From Opeltia flavorubescens (taxonomy: Eukaryota; Ascomycota; Lecanoromycetes; Teloschistales; Teloschistaceae): a stretch of DNA of 64,000 nt. The notes under the pieces were generated by a model. The model did not search any database and had not been told where the DNA came from. It worked only from the letters and a program-made list of their open reading frames with translations. Position numbers and translations under genes: made by a program. The stretch lies in contig KE546975.1 in the NCBI GenBank assembly GCA_000442125.1, positions 186,001-250,000 on the forward strand, in the 5' to 3' direction. The first letter of the stretch is position 1. Each line of letters opens with the position of its first letter. Positions 1-12,295 of the stretch are shown here, in pieces.

Positions 1-3000
1 TTGGATCTCTTCTAATTTGTGGAAGTTGAGTCGTTTGGAGTGCAGTTCGCGCTCGCCAATCGCTGCATCGTTCAAAACGGGAAAGGTAGATGGTTCGATT
101 TCTGCGAGGTATGACTTCCAATACCCGATTCCAGCTTGGAGCGGTTGCTTCTGCAGGAAGGCAATGTAATTGCTGTACAGTGGACCTGTCTCAGACAGGA
201 ATTTGCCTTCATATATTGCGACTAGCTCCTGAAAGATGATTGATATGGAAGTTCCGTCGACAATTGTATGACTGAACTCCACTTTGCAGAAGACCTCGCC
301 ACCGGATGTTTGGCAGATGGTAAGTCGATGTGCCNGAGAGTTCTGGTCATACTCAAGAGCTGACTGGGAGCCGAAGGTTTTGGCGATATCGACTTCCGAA
401 TCGCAGGTCAGATGCACCACGTTTGCTAGTACATTCCTGAGAACGATCTGGTCATAAAGCGCATCATCCTCGCTCAAGCTGTCAACAAAGATCGTGCGTA
501 GAGAAGGATGCCGGTCGACGACCTTCTGCCACGCCATCGTGACCCTATTACTGTCAACAAGAGCACCATCGTTGGGATTTACCTGATAGAGGCCTTCAAT
601 GGCATAGAAACCTGCATCTTTCTGTGTGCTGATTAGGAGTCCCTGCTGTATCTGTGAGCATCTGTAAATATCTTCAACATTACCTATATCCATAATTCCA
701 TGACTGGGCAGCTTCTGACTGATGAGCTGCTCTAAGCTTTTGTAGGTGAGAGAAAGCAGTGGGTAGTCGCTCAAGGTGGGTTGGTTCTTCATCTGCACGA
801 GTGTCTTGGGCATCGTCGTCAGCGTCTCTTGGCAGATGTCTATCCAGGTTCCGATACGATCTTGGTGTCTCATATTTCGGTTATAAGTGAAGGAGAAACG
901 GAGCTTTCCCTGAGCAACGACAGCAGAAATCTCGAAAAGACCAAAGCGAGGAGTGTCAAAGCCGACGTCCGCTTTTCCACCAGCTCCACGTGCTTCACCT
1001 GCCATCTCCTCGACAGGTAAAAGCAGAGCGTCTTCACGTTCGAGCTGCTGATATATGCCGAGATAATTGAAGGTCAATTCAAGTGGCCAGTGGCGACTGA
1101 ATCTTTTTGCCCCTTTCGAGGTGAGCAGTCTGCTAGCGAAGTAGTGCCTGCCACTTGCGGGCACGGATCGTCGATAATCTTTAACCCGCCGCAATACATC
1201 AGTGAAGTCGGCAGATGCGGTGGTACCAACGTGCACTGGGTACATTGTGGTAAACCAGCCGATGGTCCGTGAGAGGTCAATCGTTTCGTCCCAGACCTCG
1301 CGGCCGTGGCCTTCGTTGAAGACAGTGGCTGACTCCCGATCTGTGAAGACTTGCGAGTAGGAAAAGATCATAGCTGCAATTAACATATCCACCGTATCAT
1401 TTCGGAAAGTTTCATGACTCTTCGAGACTATCAACGCGGTCGTTGCAGCATCAAGCTCAAATCCTTTGTATTCCACGTCCCCATATAAGTTGGGTCGGTT
1501 GTGCATGCCCCAATAATCATAGTCTTGTGCTGGAATTTCGATTGTCGGAAGAACAGAACTGAGAGAAAGGGTATGCGAGTGTTCTACTTGCATTTTTGAC
1601 CAGGCTTGGAAAGAAAGAGATGGCTCTGTGTCTGGAATGCCCTTGGGATTGGTGAGGATGTCTTCCAGGTCTTGGAGGATAACCCGCCACGATACCAAGT
1701 CAACCACCAAATGATGAGCTGTCAAGAATAGTAGCTGACTACCGTCCTGCATAGCAAAGACATCGGTAGAGAAGAGTGGGCCGTTGACGGGGTCAAGGGA
1801 AGCTTGGCTTTTAGACATGATAGGGACAGCATCCTCCTGTGACGCGAGAATATGTTCGCGGAACGAATAGGAGCCAGCGACATCCGTGGTGATCCTTTGC
1901 TTCCACTCGTCGTCGAAAGCTGAGAGACGAAATCTCGCCCGTAGCATCGAATGGCGGTTGATGATAGCTTTGATTGCCTGATGAATTACCGTCGACCTGA
2001 ATTTCTGAGCAAGTCGTACAAAGAAGCTCTGGTTGAAATGGCCTGTGCCACGGTTTGGGAGCTCGAAGTAAAGACTCTGGATTGGTGCGAGATCAAAATC
2101 CTCCTCAATCTTTTCGACATGTTTGATGCTCTGGCCAATCTTCCGAGCAAGGGTAGCAAGATGCCTGATTGATTTGGCACGTAGTATGTCTTGTACCGTT
2201 ATTCCAATGCTCTCTTTCTTACATTGACTTTGTACCATCATGGCAGATATGGAATCTCCACCAAGGCTTAGAAACGATCTTTGCAAGCCCACATGAGAAG
2301 GCTTCAGGTTCAAGACATGACCCCATATTGATCTCAATCGACTCTCAAGCTCTGTAGCTGGCTTGTCCTCGCTTTCCTTCTCCCCAAAAAGCTGGGCATA
2401 GTCCGCCTCCTTGAGTTCCTGGACCCAATTTAGCACGGCTTTCCGGTCCAACTTGCCTGACTTCAGCAAAGGAATGGATTGTACAGCAAGCCACACAGAT
2501 GGTACCATGAATGCAGGCAGCTGCCGCGCAAGCCTCTCTCGTGTGTGAGTGATCATTGATTGCGCCTTCTCAATATCCTTTTTATCGACAAGTCGCAGCT
2601 GCACGTCTTGCGCCATCCGATCAGCTGCCGATGCCTCGTTTAAGCACATCAATCCAACAAGGCGCTGTGTGAGTGGGCCACACTTGGGCAGAATAACCAT
2701 TGACTGCTGTATAGCTGTGTCGGCTCCAAGGTGATGTTCGATTTCACCGAGCTCGATTCTTTGTCCGTGTAGTTTGACCTGTGTGTCCTTGCGGCCGACG
2801 AAGAACATCATTCCGTTTTTAGTGTTGTACCGGACAAGGTCTCCTGTCTTGTACATACGCCTCTTGAGATTTTTGTCGTCAGCTGTTCTCGCCCAAGCTG
2901 GATTCTCAATGAAGGCTTGTTTCGTACGATCCGGATCGCCTAGATATCCTCGTGCGAGTGTCGGACCTTCAATTACAAGCTCTGCCGCACAACCAGGTGG

Positions 3001-4723
3001 AACGAGGCGATTGTGATCTTCCGGGTCCACAAGCCAACATCGGGCACCGATACCGTGGCCGATCAAGGTTGGTTCCTTGTGAGCAGAGACCTCAGGATTC
3101 GCTGAAGCTGCCACCGAGCATTCTGCTGGACCGTATCCATTGATCAAGTCTATGCAAGACCATGTTGATATGTGATCTTGGCTCATGACTTCTCCAACTA
3201 GAAGCAGGCTCTTCAACCTCGGGACCAACGAAGGAGTAAGGAAGCTGACGACAGAAGGAGTGAGCACCGCCCAATCAACTCGTAGTTGGTTCATGGCCGC
3301 AGAAAGATCGTTGAACCGTTGTTGTTCACTAGGTATACACATGGTCGCGCCAAGCATTAGGGGTGTCAAAGTCTCAATTAAGGAGGCGTCAAAAACAGGG
3401 GAAGAATACTGCAAAATCCGCGATTCAGAATACATGTGATAAGCTGGTGCATGCGCCTTGGCACCTGAGCAATATGCACGATGCTCGATAATTATTCCCT
3501 TTGGTTCCCCTGTAGATCCAGAGGTCCAAAGAATGTAGGCGATATTATTTGGTGAAGCGCGTTTCAATTTAGGCAAAGATTTGGGTGGATGATTGTTGAA
3601 TGTTTGGCGATCAATGGGCAAAACTTGATCAGCAAGTGGTAGTAGCTTTTCGATGTGTGTACGCGAACATAGCAAAATTTTAGCTTCAAGCTTCAAGGCG
3701 AGGGCTTTGAGTCGGGAGTTTGGTTGCTGCGCATCCAAGGGGCAAAAAGCCCCTCCTGCTTCCATGACCGCAAACATGGCGACAACCGACCAGATGGACT
3801 TCTCAAAACATAAAGGGACCACCACTTCAGGACCGACACCCATTTCGCAAAGGATCTGTGCCAAATGGCGGACATGTCCCCATAATTCACTGTATGTCAT
3901 GCTTCCATCCCAGGCGCATACCGCCTCATGATCTGGACGGAGCAGCGATTGCTCGTACACCAGGTCATGAATGCAGCTGTCGACTTGCTCAACCCGGGTT
4001 TCATTCCAGGTTTGTATTTGTTTCATATGATCCCCATTTATATATTCCAACTCTTGTACCGGTTGCTCAGGCTCAGAGAGAAGGGCATTCAAGGTGGCAT
4101 CCAAAGTGTTTCCGAGACTCTTGAGATAGCCGGACGATACATCGGCACTGTGTGCGGATATCGAGATCTTCAATGTTTCGTTTGTAGGGTACGTAAGGAG
4201 CGTAATTTCGTCCTGTAATGGCTTTAGATGAAGCTGAGGCATGATTCAAGGGGCATCTAAGACTTACTCTCTGAATTTTAGAGCGTAGATTTGTAATAGT
4301 GCTTTCAACCGCAGGGGAAACCAATCCAATTGTATCTCTGATGAGCACTGTAGTATTCGTCTGTTGTTCTTTTGGTATAATATTATCGTTTTGGCATGAT
4401 GCAACCTTTCGTGCTCGCTCGAGGCATGTTAACAGCGACTCTTGCCGCTGAATTTCTAACTGAAATAGCGATTGTTGTTTTGATGGTGTATTAGACGCTT
4501 CGACTCGGAAGGAAACACAATCTTGCCCAGTATAGCAACGAAGCACAAGGCTCCATGCAGTGCATAAGATGTCTTCAAGCCTTTGCCCGTCGCGTCTGTA
4601 GAGCTCGTGCAATTTCTCAGTGATGTTGCCGGACACTGGGTCAACGGCAAGAATCTGAGATGCCGACTTCTCTTCACCGTCAAGAAGAGGGAGCTTGCAA
4701 AAAACCTTTCCATCGGTAGCCAT
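1..4723 (-). CDS. Non-ribosomal peptide synthetase, 5' part (C-like stub, A, T, E, C...); 3' end beyond the window
   Basis: About 1556 residues are visible, in two exons (4723-4268 and 4212-1) split by a 55-nt GTAAGT...ACAG intron; the open frame leaves the window at base 1. Order: a condensation-like stub without HHxxxDG (residues 1-205); an adenylation domain with TSGSTGEPKG (~380), FDAS, GYGPAE, YKTGDL and the SGKLDRK lysine; a carrier domain with LGGDSIS (~803); an epimerisation domain with HHLVVDLVSW (~985), NEGHGRE and the IGWFTTMYPV motif; then a condensation domain with SHTIVDG (~1465), cut by the window edge. The first module should load an amino acid and convert it to the D form before condensation. 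By my own alignment to GrsA the specificity code reads D-A-I-S-L-V-G-V-A-K; the leading Asp fits an alpha-amino acid, but I cannot name the substrate. I chose the ATG at 4723 because the in-frame codon just upstream is GTG. Base 335 is ambiguous. Confidence 0.95.
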
Positions 4724-7531
4724 GTTCACTAACGGACTCTGAGCGTCACAAAGATATTTTCGGAGTACTGTAGGGGCTACGTTGTGTGAGAAGGTGGATT
4801 TCGTATGGTATCAATGTTGGATAATACAACTCTGCCTAACGGACTAATTAACTTAGACTGTGATAAAGATCGGGATTGACCCAAAATCGAATGAGACGGG
4901 AAGAGTATGATGAGCTCCTTCCTGGCAAGCCACGATGAGGTAGTCGACGGCGAAGATCCTATCATCGAACGAGGAGCCAAGACCAAGACAAGGCTCCAAG
5001 CAGAGATGTGATTGAGCACTAACGGTCATGGTGAAAAGCTTCTGGCGGCTGCAAGGTGGATCAACCTCTACAGACTTGATCAGCGTGACCTTGCCACACC
5101 TCCGTGGACCAGGATTACCTGGACATCGCATACGACCCGACCAGAGGGGACAACCGCCTCATGGTCGATGCAGGTATCTGCAGAACGGTTCCAAATACCA
5201 GCTGCTTCAATGTCATCCAGACGATCCCAGTGACTGCCGTGCTCTGTTGTCTGCTCCAGTACAAGTGCCGACAATACCCGAGGCGATATCCGCTTCGTGA
5301 TGGGATAATTGTGATTGCCCATGGTTGGTTATCCTTTTCTCGATGGAGGATGGAACGGTGTTTGGCATTGTCAATGGGGAATGGTGTGCGTGTTCGCGCC
5401 ACTACCAAGTTTTAGTTTTGCTCGTGAAGAAAATTTGGACTACTAGTAGATGATGGGATAATAGGCGTCATTTCCAGCTCACTCGGAGCAAGGAGACGGA
5501 CTAATTAGGGAAATGAGAAGCGATACGAGGCTTGGGAAATCCCGAAGAGTGTTCGAATCGCTAGTTAAGGAAGCGGCTGGGGCTTCGAGAAACGCTTGAT
5601 CACGGCAAAGGTGCATGGTGCATGCATGCGATGAAATGACTGGATGGATCCTGCAAGAATCGCGCTGTACGGTGCGTCTGTGAGCCTCTGGGGAAAGCTG
5701 AGGGTCCAGTGTTGTGGTCGACACCTCGGTTACATGCGAACTTTGACTTTTCTTTTGCAGCACATTTGCACGTTTTCGTGGCTGATGCAAGCCCGCACAC
5801 TGTGAGTAAGAAACGTCTCGTTTATTGCAAATAGGCGTTGGCGTCCGCAGAGTCATGCTGACGGTTGAGAAAAAATCCATGACAAAGGCAGCCAAAAGCT
5901 AGGGTCGGGGCGCGGGCGGCAGTGAGGCCTCCCTTGGCCCTAAGAACACTAGGCATCCAAATGATGACCGACGTGTCCGTTCTTGCCCACTTGAGACGAA
6001 TGGAAGTGTCGGAAAGGGGTTAGGAGGGTGTCAGGGAGTGCCACTATAGGAAATGGAACCGTTCTCCCCACAAAATGGCTTGTTCCGCTCATCGATCGGC
6101 GTGGACCAAGTGCTGGATCTTTGCTAGAGCAGGTACCACACTATGTGACACCATCTTACATAATGGTTGCAGGCCAGTCTCGTCCAAGACGCTACGGCCT
6201 TAAGCCCGGGGGATTAGCAAATGGACAGGGAAAAAATAACAGGCGCGGCAAACAGACGACATGATTCACCATCGTTTCTTGAATACCGGCAGCGTCGAGC
6301 TGCCCATTTGAGGTCAAAGCCGATGGAATACAATTCCACCAAAAATAACCTGCATTTTACCATGTGCGCAGTGCTCCGCAAAGTCGGTGGACGTGGGCAT
6401 GTGCAGGCAAGTGTAATCGGGACCAGCAGCGGGGACGGAGGTGTGGCATCCTTCCTGCGCCGTGATCAACGAAAGAATCGTGCCAGCATCGTGCCTGGCG
6501 ATGCGACAAGTCAGATACCCGATGGCGTAATATCTGCACTTGCCAGGGGAGGGGCATGGAATCGACAAGGAATTCTCCTGGGTCGGCGGTTGAAAGAAAG
6601 AAGTCTGGGAGCCCAACGGTTATCCCTTCTGTGGGGCAGGCTAAAACTTCCCGGGGATAGAAGGATCGCTAAGTTTGCGCCATTCCCGAAAGCGTAATTT
6701 TGTGGCAAACGAGCAATTTCACCCGCACTTAGTGGCTTTGTCCAGCTCCGCATCGGATACCCAGTCCAAGAGATCTAGCCGGATTTGGATGGCTAAGACC
6801 TTGGCGGACATGATGATGATCGACGACCAGGTCCGGCGAAAGTTAAAGACGGCGACTAAACATGGACCCATCTGACAGACGGCATGACACGCTCACCATG
6901 AAGGAGGGTGAACCAGACTTTCATAGTCTCCGACACGACAAACGCTCCTCCTCTAGCGACACGATGTAACGCAGAGGAGCCAAACGCCCGTGGCTTCAAC
7001 TCGATCGTCATCAGCTCTGTCGAAAGCGCCACCAGTTGCCCCGTTGCGGTAGGAATGAACTCACTCCAACCATGCAACCGACACTCTTGGACGACGAAGG
7101 TTTGCGTTAAGGGAAGGCATGCAAGTATGACCAGGATTCTTGCATCACCGGCCATTGGCCAGGACCCAGCCCATGCAGCCGTCGACACTCGACCACATGC
7201 GATCCAATGTGTTGGAAAAACTCTGACGAGGCAAGAAAAGCTTCGATGCTTGGTGCCGACAGCCCACTGGATCACCATTCTCCGAACACCTGTTCCTTCG
7301 CAGAAGATCGTCCAAGGTCGAACCGGCCTCTGCCCTCTGCCCGTCATTTCACGCCCTCGACTGATGACCACCAAACCCTGCCGGAGTTTTTCCGTATAGA
7401 CTTTCCGCCTTGCAGATGACTGCATTCTGCTCGGGCCCAGAAATCTCCCATCTCAATTCTTTTTTGGTCCTGGCACCAGTCGCAAGAGAGCTCTTGCATG
7501 CCATTGTTCGTCGGGCACGCTGCCACAGCTA
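4724..7531. promoter_or_regulatory. 2.8 kb divergent intergenic region between NRPS and ABCC transporter
   Basis: It separates the start codons of two divergent genes, so it should hold both promoters. Open frames of 80-190 codons occur on both strands (for example around 4850-5410 and 6220-7425), but none matches a family I recognise, and they overlap one another in several frames. The 4850-5320 stretch looks somewhat protein-like in more than one frame, with stops between, so it could be remains of a decayed gene. I see no convincing tandem operator. Confidence 0.5.
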
Positions 7532-10500
7532 TTGAACATGTCTGAATCATGTCCACGAGTCGATGATACCTTTGGTCCATACGCAGGAAGCTGTCGAGGC
7601 GGGTTTGACTTCACTCTGCTGTTCGAGGAAAGTCTGCTGTCGATACTGCCGCTATGTCTTTTGCTCGCCGTCGTACCTTTCCGGGTCGTATACCTCTTTC
7701 GAAGGACAATTAAAGTGAACCGCAGTCTCCTGCTGCCATCAAAGCTGGTATGACATCTGTCCTCGAGAACACGGGTCTAGCTTCTGTGGAAAACCTTGCT
7801 GACAGCTTTCGCCGGCGCAGGTCTTGTATACCATACTGGCAGTCCTCCAAGTCGCCCTTGTAGCGCTTTGGGCATCCCAAGAAGCTGTGAAAACCAGATT
7901 GTCTATTGCCAATGCCGTCATTACACTCATTGGAACACTTGCCCTCGGCCTCCTCTCTTTCACCGAACATCAGCGAACAATACGACCATCGTTGCTGCTT
8001 GAAGCCTATCTGCTTCTTTCGCTCGTCTTCGATGCGGCTCGAGTGAGGACACTATGGCTACAAAGCTATAATGATACCACTGCAGCTGTCACAACTGCGG
8101 CGTTGGCGGTCAAGTTTGCTGCTTTAGTTGTCGAGATTGTTCAAAAAGGCAATATCCTGCATATAGAGTGGGCGAGCCAGTCTCCAGAAGCCACGAGTGG
8201 GCTCTTTGGCAAATGGCTTTTCCTATGGTTGAATCGTCTTTTTCGGACGGGCTACAAAAAATCGCTGACGTTAGATGATCTGACGCCGCTTGACAAGCAG
8301 CTCTCTTCTGATTATCTTTACGACAAGCTACATCAAGCGTGGGCTGAGAAGCCGAACAAAGGCCCGCGATCATTGCTTATGCTCTTTTTCAGTCGTCTCA
8401 GATGGCGTTTGCTTGCCGCCGTCCCACCGCGATTGGGGCTCATCGGCTTCAATTTTTGTCAACCATTTTTGATAGAGCGTGCCATAGAGTTCAACCGAGA
8501 GCCTATAAATGGTAGCTCAACCAATGCAGGCTATGGCCTCATTGGCGCGTACTTCATTGTATACACTGGAATTGCCGTTACCATGGGCCAATACCAGCAT
8601 CTGACGTATCGTGGCATCACCATGGCTAGGGGTGGCCTGGTCTCCATGATGTTCAACAAGACTCCATCGGTCCAAGCGAATGCTGCAGATCCGGCATCCT
8701 CATTGACCTTGATGAGCGCTGATATCGAACGAATTACCAACGGATGGATGATGATGCACGAATGTTGGGCGAACGTGATTGAAGTCGCTGTTGCCATTTA
8801 TTTACTTGAGCGACAGCTTGGTGTAGCATGTGTGATACCCATCGGTGTTGCGATTGGTGAGTCTATCTCTTTTTTAAAGTTTACCTCGACGCAACCGGAA
8901 GACATGAAGGGGTGTTCAGCTGACACTTCACCTATCGCAGTCTCATTCGTCTGCTCCATCTTCGTGACGAATCTTGTGGTACGACGACAAGCCCTATGGC
9001 TTGAAGCAATCGAAAGGCGCATCAGCGCAACTGGGACAATGTTGGGCTCCATGAAGCGGGTCAAAATGTGCGGCTTGACCGATACACTGTTCGAAAGCCT
9101 ACACGGCCTACGAATCCAAGAGCTGGAAATATCCCAAGGCTTCCGGAAATTGTTGATCTGGAGCATGTTTGCCGCTTACACCACCCCCGTCATTGCTCCG
9201 GTGCTGACATTCACCGTCTTTGCCGTCTTGGCGGCGAGAAGTAGCGGTGGGGATACGCTGGACACCAGCAGAGTCTTTTCATCCCTGTCACTCTTTGCAC
9301 TTCTTGCTGAACCGTTATCATCATTGATCATGGCCATGATGGCTTTTGCTGGCTCCGTGGGTTGTTTTGATCGTATCCAAGAATTCCTCGTCATCCCTGA
9401 GCATGTAGACAAGCGAGTCAAGTCCCATCCTGATTTCGACAGTCTGAATGCATCCTCGACAGGAGGCAATTCAGGCGTAAGCACGACCTGGACCGAGAAA
9501 TCCATTAGCACCACGTTGTCAGAGAGACCGCTTATGCCTTTCACCCGGCCTGGTGGAGTTGGCGATGCGATGAAAGTGGAAGAGGGCAGCTTCGGGTACG
9601 ATGTGAACAAAGACGCACTAATCTCGGCGATCCAAGTGAAAATCCCTCGATGGAAATTCACGATGATCGTTGGCCCGGTTGGGTGTGGGAAGACGACGCT
9701 TCTCAAAGCACTCCTAGGAGAGGTCCCTGCATTAGGAGGCAGGATCCAATACCTTGGCAGCGATGTGGCCTACTGCGACCAGTCACCCTTCCACATGAAC
9801 GGCACGGTCCGAGAAAGCATAACCGCCTTCTCGGAACTGGACGATCAGTGGTACAGCACGGTCGTTAAGGCATGCGCGCTTACTGAAGATCTCCGACAAA
9901 TGCAGCTAGGGGACCGCACCCGAATCGGAAGCAAGGGAGTTGCATTGAGCGGTGGGCAGAGCCAGAGGGTTGCATTGGCCCGAGCTGCATATGCTCGACA
10001 TGACATCTGCATGTTGGATGATGTCTTTAGCGGGCTAGACATGGAGACGGAGAATAAGGTGTTTCATAACCTCCTCGGCGTTGACGGCCTCTTTCGCCGA
10101 CAAGCCACAAGTGTTATACTCACCAGCTCCTCGACGAAAAGACTCCCTTTCGCCGACCATATCATCGTTTTGAACGAGCAAGGCCAAATCGCCGAACAAG
10201 GTAGCTTTAGTGAACTCAACATTGGCAGTGGTTATCTGTCCAGCCTCGACTTGCCTCAAGCTGATTGGAGGGTCCGCAACCAGGCCATACTGACTCTGGA
10301 TCATCTCCTGGTGGCTGCACCCGACGACTACCTGCCAGTGGTGCCGCATAGCAAGGAGGTGGTCGAGGAGCCGGATGCGGAATTCGAGGCGAATAAGCGA
10401 ACGGGCGACCTCTCCATCTATGCCTACTACGCCAAGAGCGTGGGATGGATTGCAGTGGTGACGTTCATAGTCGCTATCAGCGCATATGTATTCTGCATAT

Positions 10501-12295
10501 CATTTCCGCAAATATGGCTAGGCTGGTGGGCTGATGAAAATGCCCGAACACCAAACTCGAGGCTGGGATATTGGCTTGGCATCTACGCTCTTCTCGGCGT
10601 TGCAGGTTTAGCAGCGCTCGTCGTGAGCTGCTGGCAAATCATCATCACCATGGTGCCGCAGTCCGGGGAGAATTTCCATTGGACCTTGCTCAATACTGTC
10701 CTTTCCGCCCCCATGTCTTTCTTTGCTACCACCGATACCGGAGTCACCATCAACCGCTTCTCGCAAGACCTGCAGCTTATTGATATGGACTTGCCCATTT
10801 CCGCTCTGAACTTCTTCACTGCCTTCATATTATGTATTGCTCAAGTCATCCTCATTGGCATTTCTTCTGTATATGCTGCTGCTTCCTTTCCAGCATGGGT
10901 CGTCGTCTTGTACTTGATCCAGAAGTACTACCTTCGTACATCTCGACAGTTGCGTTTCCTCGATCTCGAGGCTAAGTCTCCTCTTTACTGCCAATTCACC
11001 GAGATGATGGCTGGTTTGACCACCGTCCGAGCGTTCGGGTGGCAGAACGCACTGGAGAAGAAGAACCGTTATCTTCTCGATCAATCGCAGCGACCATTTT
11101 ACCTTCTCTTTGCAGTTCAGAGATGGCTCACACTGGTGCTGGATCTTCTCGTTGCTGCTGTTGCAGTCATGTTGATCATCATTGTCGTTGAACTTCGAGG
11201 CTTCCTTAGCGGCGCATATGTCGGTGTCGCCCTGCTCAACGTCATCCTCTTCAGTCAACATCTTAAGCTAGTCCTCCAATACTGGACCATGCTCGAGACC
11301 CACATCGGCGCCGTTGCTCGGGTGCGCAACTTCTCATCGACAGTCGCCACCGAGGATGGTCCGAATGAGGATGGTCCTGTACCCAAAAGTTGGCCTGATC
11401 AAGGTGCCATTGAGTTCCGTGAGGTGAGCGCCAGCTACGACGGTGCTCGTAACGTACTCAAAGACTTGACACTGTCGGTCCAAGCAGGCGAGAAGATCGG
11501 CATCTGTGGTCGGACAGGCAGCGGCAAGAGCTCTCTCATCATGGCCATCTTCCGCATGGTTGAGCTCAGTGGAGGTTCCATCAGGATTGATGGTGTCGAC
11601 ATCAGCACCATCCCGCGCAAAGAGGTCCGCGCGCGCATCATCGGCCTCCCTCAGGATGTTTTCCTGCTCAACGGAACGGTGCGTCTTAATATTGATCCGT
11701 ACAAGCAAGCCAGCGACCAAGCCATCATCGGCGCCCTGCAAGACGTCAGATTATGGGACAACATCATGGAAAAGGGTGGACTGGACGCTCAAGTCGATGA
11801 TATCAACCTGTCGCACGGGCAGAAGCAGCTTTTCTGTCTTGCCCAGGCACTCCTCAGACCGAGTTCCATCCTCATCCTCGACGAAGCGACAAGCAGGTAC
11901 GTTGATTCTTACTCCTCCTCATTCCCTCGTTCTCACTCCATCTCACTCTTTGTTCTTACTCCACCTCATTCCCTCATTCTTCCTTCACATCTCTTCATTC
12001 CCTCAATCCCCTCTCACAACAATATCACTGACATCTCTTCCCTCCTCACAGCGTCGACGACACCACCGACAGCCTCATCCAGCGCATCATCCGTCAAAAG
12101 TTCGCCAAGCACACCATCATCGCCGTGGCCCATAAGCTCGAGACAATCATCGATTTCGACAAAGTAGCTGTGCTGGACTATGGCGTCTTGAAAGAGTTCG
12201 ACAAGCCACACACGTTGCTCGCCCGAGAGGACTCTAGGTTCAGACAACTGTACCGAAGCGGAGGTGTCGCCGACGATGATGAGGAGGAGGAGTAA
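7532..12295 (+). CDS. Full-size ABC transporter, ABCC (MRP) type
   Basis: Four exons (7532-7747, 7821-8856, 8941-11896, 12052-12295) give about 1483 residues, usual for fungal ABCC proteins. The N-terminus has the hydrophobic leader typical of the family (FGP, CRGGFDFTLLFE). Nucleotide-binding domain 1 has Walker A GPVGCGKTT (~661), signature LSGGQ (~753) and Walker B ending LDD (~771). Domain 2 has GRTGSGKSS (~1272), LSHGQ (~1373) and LDEATS (~1393), with the AVAHKL switch histidine in the last exon. Domain 1 has Asp instead of the catalytic Glu and no switch His, the usual ABCC asymmetry. The 84-nt second intron keeps the frame open; the 155-nt third intron is pyrimidine-rich and removing it restores DEATSSVDD. 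The head-to-head position with the NRPS suggests export of, or self-protection from, its product (inference). An in-frame ATG at 7538 is an alternative start. Confidence 0.95.

Noticed and set aside
4853-5410. Possible small gene next to the NRPS start
   Set aside because: Protein-like stretches occur in several frames of both strands but are interrupted by stops, and no intron of acceptable length joins them.
6856-7425. 189-codon minus-strand frame, and an overlapping 163-codon plus-strand frame, in the NRPS/ABCC intergenic region
   Set aside because: Both strands are open over the same bases, neither translation shows a domain, and the region is the promoter side of a clear gene.
11506-12135. 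209-codon frame within the ABC transporter gene
   Set aside because: It is an out-of-frame shadow of the second nucleotide-binding domain.
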